Shown one piece after another: positions 25,258-33,564 of a stretch of DNA of 64,000 nt. A program made the position numbers and the translations under genes. Below the pieces are notes generated by a model, which worked only from the letters and a program-made list of their open reading frames with translations, made no database searches and was not told the origin of the DNA. The DNA comes from Pseudomonas sp. Q11 (lineage in GTDB: Bacteria > Pseudomonadota > Gammaproteobacteria > Pseudomonadales > Pseudomonadaceae), in the NCBI RefSeq assembly GCF_024494355.1, contig NZ_JAKNQY010000006.1, forward strand, positions 1-64,000, given 5' to 3'. Within the stretch, counting starts at the first letter, position 1. Each line of letters begins with the position of its first letter.

Positions 25258-25836
25258 ATGGGGCGCGCAACATACGAGGGGCGGCATTTGCTCCATTTGT
25301 TCCCGGAGCAACACACCATGCAGGCTGTCGTGGTGGTGAAGCTGGCGACTGGCGTCATCGATTTCCAAGGCATTGCGAACTTCTCATTTGCCGGTGGAAA
25401 CATTCACGTCGAACAGCATTTGATGCTGATGCTGAGCGAAAAATATGGCGCCATCAACAACATACCGACGGATTCGACGGTCATCTTTGTCGCCAAATGG
25501 AGCCCTTGCCAGGAGTGCACCAACTTCTTGATACCTGGATTTCTCCAGCATGCCGATGTAGTGGCACGCAATATCAGAGTCAAATTCAGGTTCGAACAGT
25601 ACTATGTGACGGGCGTTTACCCGAACGCCGCAGCCGATGCCAATCTATGGCCCAATCAGGGGCGTGCGCAGGCGGCCTACACCCAGATGTCCCATGCTTA
25701 CCCAACCACCCATCGACAGAACTACTCCTACAATTCGGATACAAGGCAAGTTACGGATAAAGTGAAGCGTCAGGTTGTGTTTGCCCCTACCCACGTCGAC
25801 AGGACCCATGAGTTCGAAACGTGGCACCTGGACTGA
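25258..25836 (+). CDS. Stand-alone AID/APOBEC-like cytidine deaminase fold protein
   Basis: A 192-residue protein carrying the zinc deaminase signature in APOBEC-like form. HVE at 50-52 supplies the His ligand and catalytic Glu, and WSPCQEC at 81-87 gives the two Cys ligands 30 residues later. Predicted order fits the fold: strands 22-30 and 32-45, helix 50-63, strand 73-80, helix 85-99, then strand IRVKFRFEQYYV (106-117), which recalls the APOBEC RxYY strand. WSPC is typical of AID/APOBEC, not free-nucleoside deaminases. There is no signal peptide or toxin-delivery domain. The GGGAGG ribosome site supports the ATG. GC is about 52% by rough count, below its neighbours, suggesting transfer. 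Target (DNA, RNA or nucleotide) is unknown. Confidence 0.75.
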   Translation: MGRATYEGRHLLHLFPEQHTMQAVVVVKLATGVIDFQGIANFSFAGGNIHVEQHLMLMLSEKYGAINNIPTDSTVIFVAKWSPCQECTNFLIPGFLQHADVVARNIRVKFRFEQYYVTGVYPNAAADANLWPNQGRAQAAYTQMSHAYPTTHRQNYSYNSDTRQVTDKVKRQVVFAPTHVDRTHEFETWHLD

Positions 25837-25872
25837 AAAAAAAACGCCCGCCCAAACATCAATGGCGAGCGT
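25836..25872 (-). terminator. Rho-independent terminator of the NDH-2-like gene
   Basis: On the minus strand an 8-of-9-bp stem (ACGCTCGCC / GGCGGGCGT, plus-strand arms 25844-25852 and 25864-25872) with an 11-nt loop is followed by nine T residues (A run at 25836-25844 on plus). This is a good intrinsic terminator for the gene ending at 25930. The A run touches the stop codon of the convergent deaminase gene. Confidence 0.7.
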
Positions 25873-25929
25873 CCGGGAAAAACCGGCACAGACACAAAGG
25901 AGGGGGCTGGCCGGCCGATGAAGCGCGGG

Positions 25930-27132
25930 TCAGGCCACCGGAATCAACGGGTCAGCTGCGGCCAGGGCGGTGGCGCGGTCGGCGGCCGGTGGGTAGATCC
26001 ACACGGTGTTAATCTGGGTCTTGAGCTCCTTGGCTTCCTGCCCGACCAACTTGAGCTGGCGGTCCCAGCCTTCGGTGAATACCGCGCCCCACGCGCCCAG
26101 GTCCAGGCAGGTCACGTACTTGGGCTGGCTGTAGGTCATCGGCGCCACGCCCAGCAAGTCCGCTGCGACGTTGTTGCCGGCGTAGCGACCCAGGGCGATG
26201 GCGTGCTGGCAGGACATCGCCGCGTAGTTGCCGATGGTGTCGGTGGCGGCATAGGCCACGTCACCGCTGGCGAATATGTCGTTCTGTCCCAGTACTTTCA
26301 GATGTGCATCGACGTGCAGGCGACCCTGGGGATCGCGGGTGCCCGGCACTTGTTGGGTCAAAGGGCTGGCCCGGAAACCCACGGTCCAGATCACCGTCCT
26401 GGACTCGATGCGCTGGCCATCCGAGAGGGTGACGCCGTCAGCATCCACAGAGTCGACTGACACGTTGACGATCCACTCAATGCCCAGATGGTCGGAAGCT
26501 TCGATGATGGACGGGCGAATACCGTCGCCCATTGACGCACCGATTTGCGGCCCGCGCTCCACCACGATGACACGGATGTTTGCGTCCTCGCCGAGGGCGG
26601 CGCGCAGGCGCGCGGGCATTTCGGTCGCGGTTTCGATCCCGGTGAAGCCACCCCCGGCCACTACCACGGTGTTGCGGGCTGGGTTGTCCGGTAGATCCTT
26701 GAGCGCATTGATGTGGGCTTCCAGGCGTGTTGCCTGTTCGATCTCATCGACATCGAACGCATGTTCCATCATGCCCTTGAGGTCGGGACGGATCAGTTTG
26801 CTGCCCGCAGCGAGCACCAGACGGTCGTAGCCCAAGGTACCCTGGGTCCCGTAGACGTCCACATAGCCGACCCGTTTGTTATTGACGTCGATCGTGCTCG
26901 CCGAACCTTGCACGAATTTCACCCCGACCGCATCGAACAGCTCGTTCAGCGGAGCCATCATGGTGTGAACATTCGGCTCATAGAAACGGGGCCGGATTCG
27001 CAACTCCGCCTGGGGGGCCAGGACGGTGATCTGCACGTCATTACGATCGTGTTGGTCCAGCAGCCGGGCGGCGCTCAATGCGCTCCAGACCCCGCCGAAA
27101 CCTGCGCCAACAACCAGAATATGTTGTTTCAT
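25930..27132 (-). CDS. NAD(P)H dehydrogenase-like FAD oxidoreductase (NDH-2 family)
   Basis: A 400-residue flavoprotein with FAD motif VVGAGFGGVWSA at residues 7-18, NAD motif VVVAGGGFTGIETATEM near 160-176 and the terminal FAD motif IFASGDVA. It looks like a type II NADH:quinone oxidoreductase or related disulfide-family enzyme. ATG at 27132 has GGGAGCT as ribosome site; the longer frame to 27297 crosses the promoter. It lies downstream of a histidine kinase/regulator set read in the same direction. Confidence 0.87.
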   Translation of the reverse strand: MKQHILVVGAGFGGVWSALSAARLLDQHDRNDVQITVLAPQAELRIRPRFYEPNVHTMMAPLNELFDAVGVKFVQGSASTIDVNNKRVGYVDVYGTQGTLGYDRLVLAAGSKLIRPDLKGMMEHAFDVDEIEQATRLEAHINALKDLPDNPARNTVVVAGGGFTGIETATEMPARLRAALGEDANIRVIVVERGPQIGASMGDGIRPSIIEASDHLGIEWIVNVSVDSVDADGVTLSDGQRIESRTVIWTVGFRASPLTQQVPGTRDPQGRLHVDAHLKVLGQNDIFASGDVAYAATDTIGNYAAMSCQHAIALGRYAGNNVAADLLGVAPMTYSQPKYVTCLDLGAWGAVFTEGWDRQLKLVGQEAKELKTQINTVWIYPPAADRATALAAADPLIPVA

Positions 27133-27341
27133 GATGAGCTCCCGAAGACAAAATCGATACGTTGAATTGTTTAACTGTTTCAGCGTGACCGTGTCGCGAA
27201 GTACTCCAAAAGCGCCTGGCTGCAATGAGTTGCCATCGAGCACATTCAGTTTCGGTTCGCTGTAGGGAAGCTTATTGGCAGGACCTGCGTTTAACACTTC
27301 TACATAAGGTCATCGGGCCTATGCCTGGGTAGGGGGGATCT

Positions 27342-27353
27342 ATACAAAGGTAT
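27342..27353. promoter_or_regulatory. ATAC-N4-GTAT dyad upstream of the dehydrogenase gene
   Basis: A perfect inverted repeat ATAC-AAAG-GTAT about 210 bp upstream of the dehydrogenase start. An equal dyad lies upstream of the histidine kinase gene (30195-30206). The pair suggests a binding site for one of the response regulators encoded between them; this is inference. Confidence 0.4.
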
Positions 27354-27376
27354 GAGGTCGCGACGATGGCGCGGCA

Positions 27377-27751
27377 TCAGGAAGGCCGGGCAAGTACCGA
27401 TTCGATGCAGGCAATCAATTCGGCGCAGTCGAAGGGCTTCGGGAAAAACGCCACCGGCTCGGGCACACCGGCACTGACCCGGGGTGGCACGCCAGGGTAT
27501 CCGGTAATGAAAATGATCGGGATATCAATGCCCAGGGTCGACAATCGATCGTACATCTGAATGCCGGTCATGCCAGGCATCTGAATATCCGAGATCAGGC
27601 ACGCTGTGTTTTCAAGTTCACAGGAGGATAGAAAGTCCAAGGCGCCCGCGTATGTTCTAACCCGATATCCGTGGGAACGTAACAAGCCATCCAGTGCAAT
27701 TCGAACTGACTCATCATCATCAATAATTGAAATAGTTGCGGTATTGGACAT
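27377..27751 (-). CDS. Single-domain response regulator (receiver only)
   Basis: A 124-residue CheY-like receiver with no output domain: acidic pocket DDDE at 11-14, phospho-acceptor Asp in ISDIQMPGMTG near residue 55, and conserved Thr/Lys (FITGYPG and FPKPFD). It likely competes for or relays phosphate from the adjacent hybrid-free histidine kinase, or acts by protein contact. It is separated by 101 bp from the FixJ-like gene upstream, so it may have its own promoter. Confidence 0.9.
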   Translation of the reverse strand: MSNTATISIIDDDESVRIALDGLLRSHGYRVRTYAGALDFLSSCELENTACLISDIQMPGMTGIQMYDRLSTLGIDIPIIFITGYPGVPPRVSAGVPEPVAFFPKPFDCAELIACIESVLARPS

Positions 27752-27852
27752 GTCGATACCTGGGGGTGATATCAGGTAGCCATAAAGGCGCCCGTGTCAC
27801 TGCAAGATACGCCGTCCAATGGTCCCGCCAAGTATACGTGTGTATGAACTTT

Positions 27853-28503
27853 CTACTGTTCGCCACGCCATTCCAGCACCTGGGCCATGCGGACCAGATC
27901 GGCAAATGAGCCTGCGCACATCTTGCGCATGGCTTGGCCGCGGTGAATCTTGACCGTGATTTCGCTCAAGCCCAGTTTCCCGGCGATCTGCTTGTTCATC
28001 AGGCCTGACGCCGCCAGCGCCATGACCTGTTGCTCGCGGGGCGTCAACGTGGCGTAACGGCCAAGCACTTGCTGATGGCTGCGCTCGGCGTCGCGCCGCT
28101 GGCGGTCCTGGTGATGGGCGGCGGTCACGGCGTCGATCAGGTCTTGTTCGCGAAACGGTTTGGCGAGGAAATCCACGGCACCGGCCTTCATCGCCCGCAC
28201 GGTCATGGCGATGTCACCGTGGCCGGTCATGAACACGATGGGCAGATGGACGTTGGCCGCGGCCAGCGCCCGTTGGCACTCCAGGCCGCTGGTGCCTTGC
28301 AGCCGTACATCCAGAACCAGGCAACTGGGCAGGTCGGGCCTGGAATGGTTCATGAACTGTGCGACCGAATCGAACAGATGCACCTGCAGGCCGATGGAGC
28401 GCAGGAGGCTGCCGAGGGATTGGCGCAGCGGTGCGTCGTCGTCAACGATATAGACGATGGGCTCGTTGCCGATGACCGGGTTCGTGGGCTGCATGGCGTT
28501 CAT
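27853..28503 (-). CDS. FixJ/NarL-type response regulator with LuxR HTH
   Basis: A 216-residue regulator: receiver domain (IVYIVDDDAPLRQSLGSLLR; phospho-Asp in LVLDVRLQGTSG; FMTGHGD; AKPF) and a LuxR-type HTH (LTPREQQVMALAASGLMNKQ, then IAGKLGLSEITVKIHRGQ). The FixJ subfamily is clear from GHGDIAMTVRAMKAGAVDFL. ATGA overlap with the upstream kinase gene (28500-28503) shows they form a cognate pair. Confidence 0.92.
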   Translation of the reverse strand: MNAMQPTNPVIGNEPIVYIVDDDAPLRQSLGSLLRSIGLQVHLFDSVAQFMNHSRPDLPSCLVLDVRLQGTSGLECQRALAAANVHLPIVFMTGHGDIAMTVRAMKAGAVDFLAKPFREQDLIDAVTAAHHQDRQRRDAERSHQQVLGRYATLTPREQQVMALAASGLMNKQIAGKLGLSEITVKIHRGQAMRKMCAGSFADLVRMAQVLEWRGEQ

Positions 28504-30032
28504 TGCCCGCTCCCCGACAGAGCGGTGCCCGTGAGCCGCGGCAGCGCGAACCTGAACGAGGTGCCTTGGCCGGCCTCGCTGGTCGCCCAGATCCTGCCGT
28601 CATGGAAGTCAATGATGGACCGGCAGATGGAAAGGCCCATGCCCAGGCCGTTTTCCTTGGTGGTAAAAAATGCATTGAACAAGGACGGCAGGACCTCGGG
28701 GGCAATGCCGGTTCCGTGGTCAGTCACCTCCAGCAGCACTTCGTCATCCTCCATCCAGGTGCGTATGTGCAGGGTTCGTTCGTGTACCTTGACTGCGTCC
28801 ATGGCGTGACAGGCATTGATGATCAGGTTGATGATCACTTGCTGCAGTTGCACCCGGTCTGCGCTGACATGGCTGTCGGTCGCTGCCAGGTCCACCTTCG
28901 CCCGGACCTTATGATGAGCCAGTTGCTGCTGGACCAGGTTCAGGGTCTCGCGGACGATGTCGTCCAGCCGCTCAGGCTGGCGCACCGGGTCGCATTTGCG
29001 CGACAGCGCCCTGATACCGCTGATGACCTCGCTGGCGCGACAGCCGTTGGCGACGATTCGGTCGAGGCAATCCAGGGCTTCCCGGAGATCGGGCTCCGGA
29101 CGTTTGAGCCAGCGGCGGCAGGCCTCGCCACTGCTGGTGATGGCCGTCAGTGGCTGGTTGACCTCGTGGGCGATGGACGCGGCCATTTCCCCCAGGGAGG
29201 TCAAGCGCGTGACGTGGGCCAATTGGCTCTGGGCGCGGAACAATGCGTCTTCGGCCTGCTTGCTGGCGGTGACGTCCATGAGCGCGCCCAAGTACTGGAA
29301 ACGGCCATGCTGGACGAGCAGGGGGCTGGCGATCATGTGGATGTGCTTGATGCGCCCATCAGGCATCAGCAGGCGCAGCTTGACCTCGATCTGCGGTTCG
29401 CCAGCGGCGGCCTGTTGGAAAACCCCGCGTGCCAATTCCAGGTCTTCAGGGTGGGTGCGCGCCAGCATCATCGACACCGTCGGTGTCTTGTTGGGCGAGT
29501 ACTCGAAAATCCGTGCCGACTCCTCCGACCAGGTCAACGCTTGTCGATCGCCGCGAAAGCCTACGCTGCCGGTCTGGCTCAGGCGCTGGGCGCCGATCAG
29601 GTAAGCCTCGTTGTGCCGCAGGCTGTCGGAAGCCTGCTTGCTGCGCAGCGCCAGGAACGCAATGGCGGACAGTGCGGTCAGGCAGCGGAAGAAGCCGGTG
29701 GTTGATTCCCAGCGGTGATAGCCGCCGTTGTACAAGAACATCGCGGTGAGCAAACCCATGCACATCAGCGCGACGGTGATCACCAGATTGATGGAGAACA
29801 GGTTGGCCGCCATCAACAACAAGGTGATGTACAGCAGGGTCGGCGCCAGGTCGGAATGGGTTTCGGAGTTGATGATGACAATCCCGCAAGCCACCACCAG
29901 GCCTACGAGCCAGCCGAGGGCGTTGACCAGCGGATGGCTGCTGATTCCCATCGACAGTCGCGGCCCCCTCTGGCATGGGGTGTATCGCAGGCTGTCATAG
30001 ACGTTCTTGAGCATCGCGGAGGGTAGGGGCAC
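28500..30032 (-). CDS. Membrane PAS-domain sensor histidine kinase
   Basis: About 510 residues: four to five hydrophobic segments in the first 130 residues, a PAS domain (about 150-260), then dimerisation/phospho-acceptor block SLGEMAASIAHEVNQPLTAI with the phosphorylated His, and an HATPase domain (IINLIINACHAMDAV, DHGTGI, GLGMGLSICRSII). The FixL-type H-box fits its FixJ partner. GTG at 30032 is chosen because AAAGGT lies 8 nt upstream; the ATG at 30014 lacks one. Signal sensed is unknown. Confidence 0.9.
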   Translation of the reverse strand: MPLPSAMLKNVYDSLRYTPCQRGPRLSMGISSHPLVNALGWLVGLVVACGIVIINSETHSDLAPTLLYITLLLMAANLFSINLVITVALMCMGLLTAMFLYNGGYHRWESTTGFFRCLTALSAIAFLALRSKQASDSLRHNEAYLIGAQRLSQTGSVGFRGDRQALTWSEESARIFEYSPNKTPTVSMMLARTHPEDLELARGVFQQAAAGEPQIEVKLRLLMPDGRIKHIHMIASPLLVQHGRFQYLGALMDVTASKQAEDALFRAQSQLAHVTRLTSLGEMAASIAHEVNQPLTAITSSGEACRRWLKRPEPDLREALDCLDRIVANGCRASEVISGIRALSRKCDPVRQPERLDDIVRETLNLVQQQLAHHKVRAKVDLAATDSHVSADRVQLQQVIINLIINACHAMDAVKVHERTLHIRTWMEDDEVLLEVTDHGTGIAPEVLPSLFNAFFTTKENGLGMGLSICRSIIDFHDGRIWATSEAGQGTSFRFALPRLTGTALSGSGQ

Positions 30033-30373
30033 GCTGGCAGACCTTTTGTTTTTACGTGGTCTCGCTCTGGGATTTCGGGGGACAGAGCATCGGTTCGTAT
30101 CTTAGAAGCGCCGCTTGGGCTGAGGTAGGACATAAAACCCTGAAATTGCGCCAGGCCGTGCCAACACCTCCTTTGTGGCGAGGGGGTTGGGCATATACCG
30201 AAGTATCGATGATGTTGCCCAAAGGGTGGGGTGAGTGTCCCCACGTACAACAGACACTGGCTTGCCTCGGGAATTACGCTGTCAACACCTCGTCGCCGTA
30301 GGCCTTGATGGAGGGCGCAGGCGATGATCTTGTCCACTCCTGACTCAATGGCCTGGCGCCTGGGGCGACGACG
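30033..30373. other. Divergent intergenic region with ATAC-N4-GTAT dyad and REP fragment
   Basis: This 341-bp gap separates the histidine kinase (minus) from a LysR gene (plus). It contains a REP-like fragment TTTGTGGCGAGGGGG at 30172-30186 and, just after it, the dyad ATAC-CGAA-GTAT at 30195-30206. The dyad matches the one at 27342-27353 in arms and spacing. No gene or RNA was recognised in the rest. Confidence 0.5.
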
Positions 30374-31315
30374 ATGATGAACAGAAATGACCTGCGTCGT
30401 GCTGACATCAATTTGCTGGTGGTCTTCGAAACCATGATGCACGAGCGAAACGTGACCCGCGTCAGCGAAAAGCTGTTCCTCGGCCAGCCAACGATCAGCA
30501 GCGCCCTGGCGCGCCTGCGGTTGATGTTCGATGACCCCTTGTTCATCCGTTCGGGGCGGTTGATGGAGCCGACCTCCCGAGCGCGGGAGATATTCTCCAA
30601 TCTGTCACCGGCGCTGGACGGCATCGCCGCAGCCTTGAGCCGCTGCCAGACGTTCGAGCCAGCCACCAGCGAGGCGACCTTCCATATCGGTCTTTGCGAT
30701 GACGTCGAGTACGCACTGCTGCCGGAGTTGTTGCGGCGCCTGCGGGTCGAGGCACCGGACACCACCTTGGTGGTGCGCCGGGCCGATCAATGGCAGGTGT
30801 CCCAGCTGTTGGCCAGCGGCGAGATATCCCTGGGCATCAGCCCGACCCTGGAGCTGCCGGCCAATGCCCGGCGCAAGATGCTGCGGCCGATTCGACCGAT
30901 GCTATTGCGCGCCGATTCGCAACCCGGCGAACTGACCCTGGATGAATTCTGCCGTCGGCCCCATGCCGTCGTGTCGTCCATGGGCAATGTCATCGATGAC
31001 TCGGACCGCGCGTTATGCCTGATGGGCCGACAGCGCCGGGTGGTGTTGACCGTGCCGCAGTTCAGCGCTTTGCCCGTGCTGTTGGCCGAGAGCGACATGA
31101 TTGTCATCGTGCCGGATTACGTTGCCCAGGCGATGGCGATGACGACCGGCATGCGGGCTCAAGCGGCCCCGATCTGCTTGCCCCAGCACGAGCTGTCGAT
31201 GGTCTGGCGTGGCGCTTCGCACAATGATCCGGGCGAGCGTTGGTTGCGTTCCCGTTGCAGCGCACTCCTGGCTGAGCAGGACGACTCGCAGGCGCGATCC
31301 AGGAAAGTGGCCTGA
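30374..31315 (+). CDS. LysR-type transcriptional regulator (NodD/LeuO-like subgroup)
   Basis: A 313-residue LysR protein: HTH in RRADINLLVVFETMMHERNV and VSEKLFLGQPTISSALARLR, then effector domain with IGLCDDVEYALLPELLRRLR, typical of the subgroup that begins with DLNLL. It starts with two ATG codons in a row (30374 or 30377). It stands alone between the kinase gene and a convergent GlxA-type regulator, so its targets are not evident. Confidence 0.88.
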   Translation: MMNRNDLRRADINLLVVFETMMHERNVTRVSEKLFLGQPTISSALARLRLMFDDPLFIRSGRLMEPTSRAREIFSNLSPALDGIAAALSRCQTFEPATSEATFHIGLCDDVEYALLPELLRRLRVEAPDTTLVVRRADQWQVSQLLASGEISLGISPTLELPANARRKMLRPIRPMLLRADSQPGELTLDEFCRRPHAVVSSMGNVIDDSDRALCLMGRQRRVVLTVPQFSALPVLLAESDMIVIVPDYVAQAMAMTTGMRAQAAPICLPQHELSMVWRGASHNDPGERWLRSRCSALLAEQDDSQARSRKVA

Positions 31316-31340
31316 CAGAACCGTAGCGCAAGTTTCGCGC

Positions 31341-32360
31341 TCAACGGGAAAACCGGTTGCGATACTCTCGGGGGGAAATCGACAGGTGGCGCTGAAATGT
31401 GTGACGCATTCGTTCCTCGTCACCGAAACCGCAGGCGTGGGCGATCTGGTCGATGTTGCGCCGAGAGTCTTCCAGCATTCGCCGCGCGGCCTCAAGGCGG
31501 AACATCTCGATGGCTTTGGCCGGGGTGCGGCCGGTCTGGCGTTTGTAGACCCGGGCAAAATTGCGCGGGCTCATCCTGGCCTGGCGGGCCAGTCGCTCGA
31601 CGGTGAGGTTGTTGTCGTCCAGGTGTGCGCAAATCCACACGTGCAACTCATCGAATCCGGCGCTCTCCTGCATCTGCAATTGCAGCAGTTGGCTGAACTG
31701 CGCCTGTCCGCCGGGGCGCTTGAGAAACACCACCAGCTCACGGGCCACCTGCAAGGCCACGTCGCGACCGCAATCGGCTTCGACCAATGCCAGGGCCATG
31801 TCGATGCCGGCGCTGACACCGGCCGACGTCCATACGTTGCCCTGCTGGATGAAGATCGCATCGAGATCCACCTCAACCGACGGGAAATCACTCCTGAGCA
31901 TCTCGCACATGGCCCAATGGGTGGCGGCCCGGCGTCCGTCCAGCAAGCCGGCCTGGGCCATGAGGAAGGTGCCGCTGCACACCGATGCGGTGCGCCTGGC
32001 CTGGACCGAGGCATTGCGCAGCCATTGCACCAGGTCGACACAGTCGATCATCGCCTGTCGTATGTCCGGTGCGCCGGGGACGATCAGCGTATCGATGAGC
32101 GTCCCGTCGAGCTCATGCAGGGCACGGGTATCCACGACCAAGCCTTCGGCGCTTTGCGTCAATCCGCCTGCCAGGCTGGCGGTGTGCATGGTGTAGCCGG
32201 GCAGGCCGCGTTCGGTCATGGCTTTGGTGGCGGCCCAGAACACCGTTTGGGCGCCGGTCAGGTCCAGCAAGCCCATCTGCGGATAGGCCAGGAATACCAG
32301 GGTGCGCGGTTGGGAAATGGACTCGGCGGCGAGGCCGACATCCAGGGACATCTCGTTCAT
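31341..32360 (-). CDS. GlxA family regulator (DJ-1/PfpI domain plus AraC HTH)
   Basis: A 339-residue protein with an N-terminal DJ-1/PfpI-like domain (LVFLAYPQMGLLDLTGAQ; VPGAPDIR; the nucleophile-elbow-like SVCSGTFLMAQAGLLDGRRA) and two AraC HTH units at the C-terminus (VERLARQARMSPRNFARVYK; IDQIAHACGFGDEERMRHTF). Such regulators control amine, arginine or carnitine catabolism in pseudomonads. No obvious partner gene is adjacent. Confidence 0.9.
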   Translation of the reverse strand: MNEMSLDVGLAAESISQPRTLVFLAYPQMGLLDLTGAQTVFWAATKAMTERGLPGYTMHTASLAGGLTQSAEGLVVDTRALHELDGTLIDTLIVPGAPDIRQAMIDCVDLVQWLRNASVQARRTASVCSGTFLMAQAGLLDGRRAATHWAMCEMLRSDFPSVEVDLDAIFIQQGNVWTSAGVSAGIDMALALVEADCGRDVALQVARELVVFLKRPGGQAQFSQLLQLQMQESAGFDELHVWICAHLDDNNLTVERLARQARMSPRNFARVYKRQTGRTPAKAIEMFRLEAARRMLEDSRRNIDQIAHACGFGDEERMRHTFQRHLSISPREYRNRFSR

Positions 32361-32502
32361 GATCGTTTCGCGCTGGGTGTTTGTCAGGGACGGTGAAGGA
32401 GTCTATCCGTTTTCGGCACAATTGAACGAGCGACCTACCAGGCGGAATGGAACTTGCCTGAGCTTTGACCCATAAGCCCTGGAATCATCAAAGGTCGGGT
32501 CA

Positions 32503-33495
32503 ATGAATAATGACAACATGGCGCAGCCAGCGGTCTCGTCGGAGGGGCTGCCGATGCTACCGATCAATCGGTTCCGCACCACAGACATCGACGAGCATGC
32601 CCGGAACATGGGCGGTTGGCAGGTTTGCTATGACCAGTTGACCCCCGGGCGCTTCGACGGCGAGTTGATCGAGTTCCGCTCGGAGTGGATGCAACTGGTG
32701 CGCGACCGCTCTAATCAGGCCCTGACCAAGCAAGGCATGGCCTGGGAGGGTGCCATCACCTTCAGCGTGCCGCTGAGTGCGGACGGGCCGGTCTTCTGCT
32801 CCGGGCACCCGATTGTCGAGCCCAGCCTGTTGGTCGCCCGTGGGCATAACCTGCCCGAGTTGCGCACGCCCCAGCATCTGGATCTGCTCGGTGTCGCCAT
32901 CGACGAGCAGGCGTTGGAGCATGTGCTGGAACGTCAAGGCAGCCGCTTTCGAATTACCGATCTTCCCAAGTGTTACCGTCTGGGCAACTCGACGCTGCCC
33001 GCCGAGCTTGCGGCGTTATTCGATGAGCTTGAAGGGGGGGAGCAGGGGCGTGACTCATTGCTGGGTTACGAGTCGATTCGTCGTGGCCTGCGTGACACGG
33101 TGATGCTGCACCTACTGGACCTGGTGGCACCGGACGAGGCGCCGCCGCTCAACCCAACGGCACGCAAACGCATGGTTGACCGGGCTCGGGAATACGCACT
33201 GACTCACGTCGACGAACCGCTGTCGATCCTTGACCTGTGCAACCACATCGGCGCCAGTCGGCGCAAATTGCAGTATTGCTTCCAGGAAACCCTGGGCATC
33301 AATCCGGTGGCCTATTTACGGGCGTTGCGCCTCAATGCCGTGCGCCGTGAACTGCGCAACGGGGATCAGGCCCTGGGCGTGCAGGAAGTGGCTGCACGCT
33401 GGGGCTTTTGGCATTTGAGCCGGTTTTCCAGCGACTATCGGACCCTGTTCGGCGAAACACCTTCCCAAACCCTGCGTCGCACGCATCTGTGCTGA
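32503..33495 (+). CDS. AraC family regulator upstream of the amidase operon
   Basis: A 330-residue regulator with a variable N-terminal sensing domain and two C-terminal AraC HTHs (SILDLCNHIGASRRKLQYCF; GVQEVAARWGFWHLSRFSSD). The layout and the phrase LGINPVAYLRALRLN resemble the EutR/OruR-type subgroup. It is followed 70 bp later by the channel-MFS-amidase operon in the same direction, which it probably activates. AAGGT 9 nt before ATG acts as ribosome site. Confidence 0.88.
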   Translation: MNNDNMAQPAVSSEGLPMLPINRFRTTDIDEHARNMGGWQVCYDQLTPGRFDGELIEFRSEWMQLVRDRSNQALTKQGMAWEGAITFSVPLSADGPVFCSGHPIVEPSLLVARGHNLPELRTPQHLDLLGVAIDEQALEHVLERQGSRFRITDLPKCYRLGNSTLPAELAALFDELEGGEQGRDSLLGYESIRRGLRDTVMLHLLDLVAPDEAPPLNPTARKRMVDRAREYALTHVDEPLSILDLCNHIGASRRKLQYCFQETLGINPVAYLRALRLNAVRRELRNGDQALGVQEVAARWGFWHLSRFSSDYRTLFGETPSQTLRRTHLC

Positions 33496-33564
33496 AAACG
33501 GATAACGGCTGACCGGCCGGCTCCCTAGGATGACCCCAACACCACAGGGTTGGAGGGGCATTCG

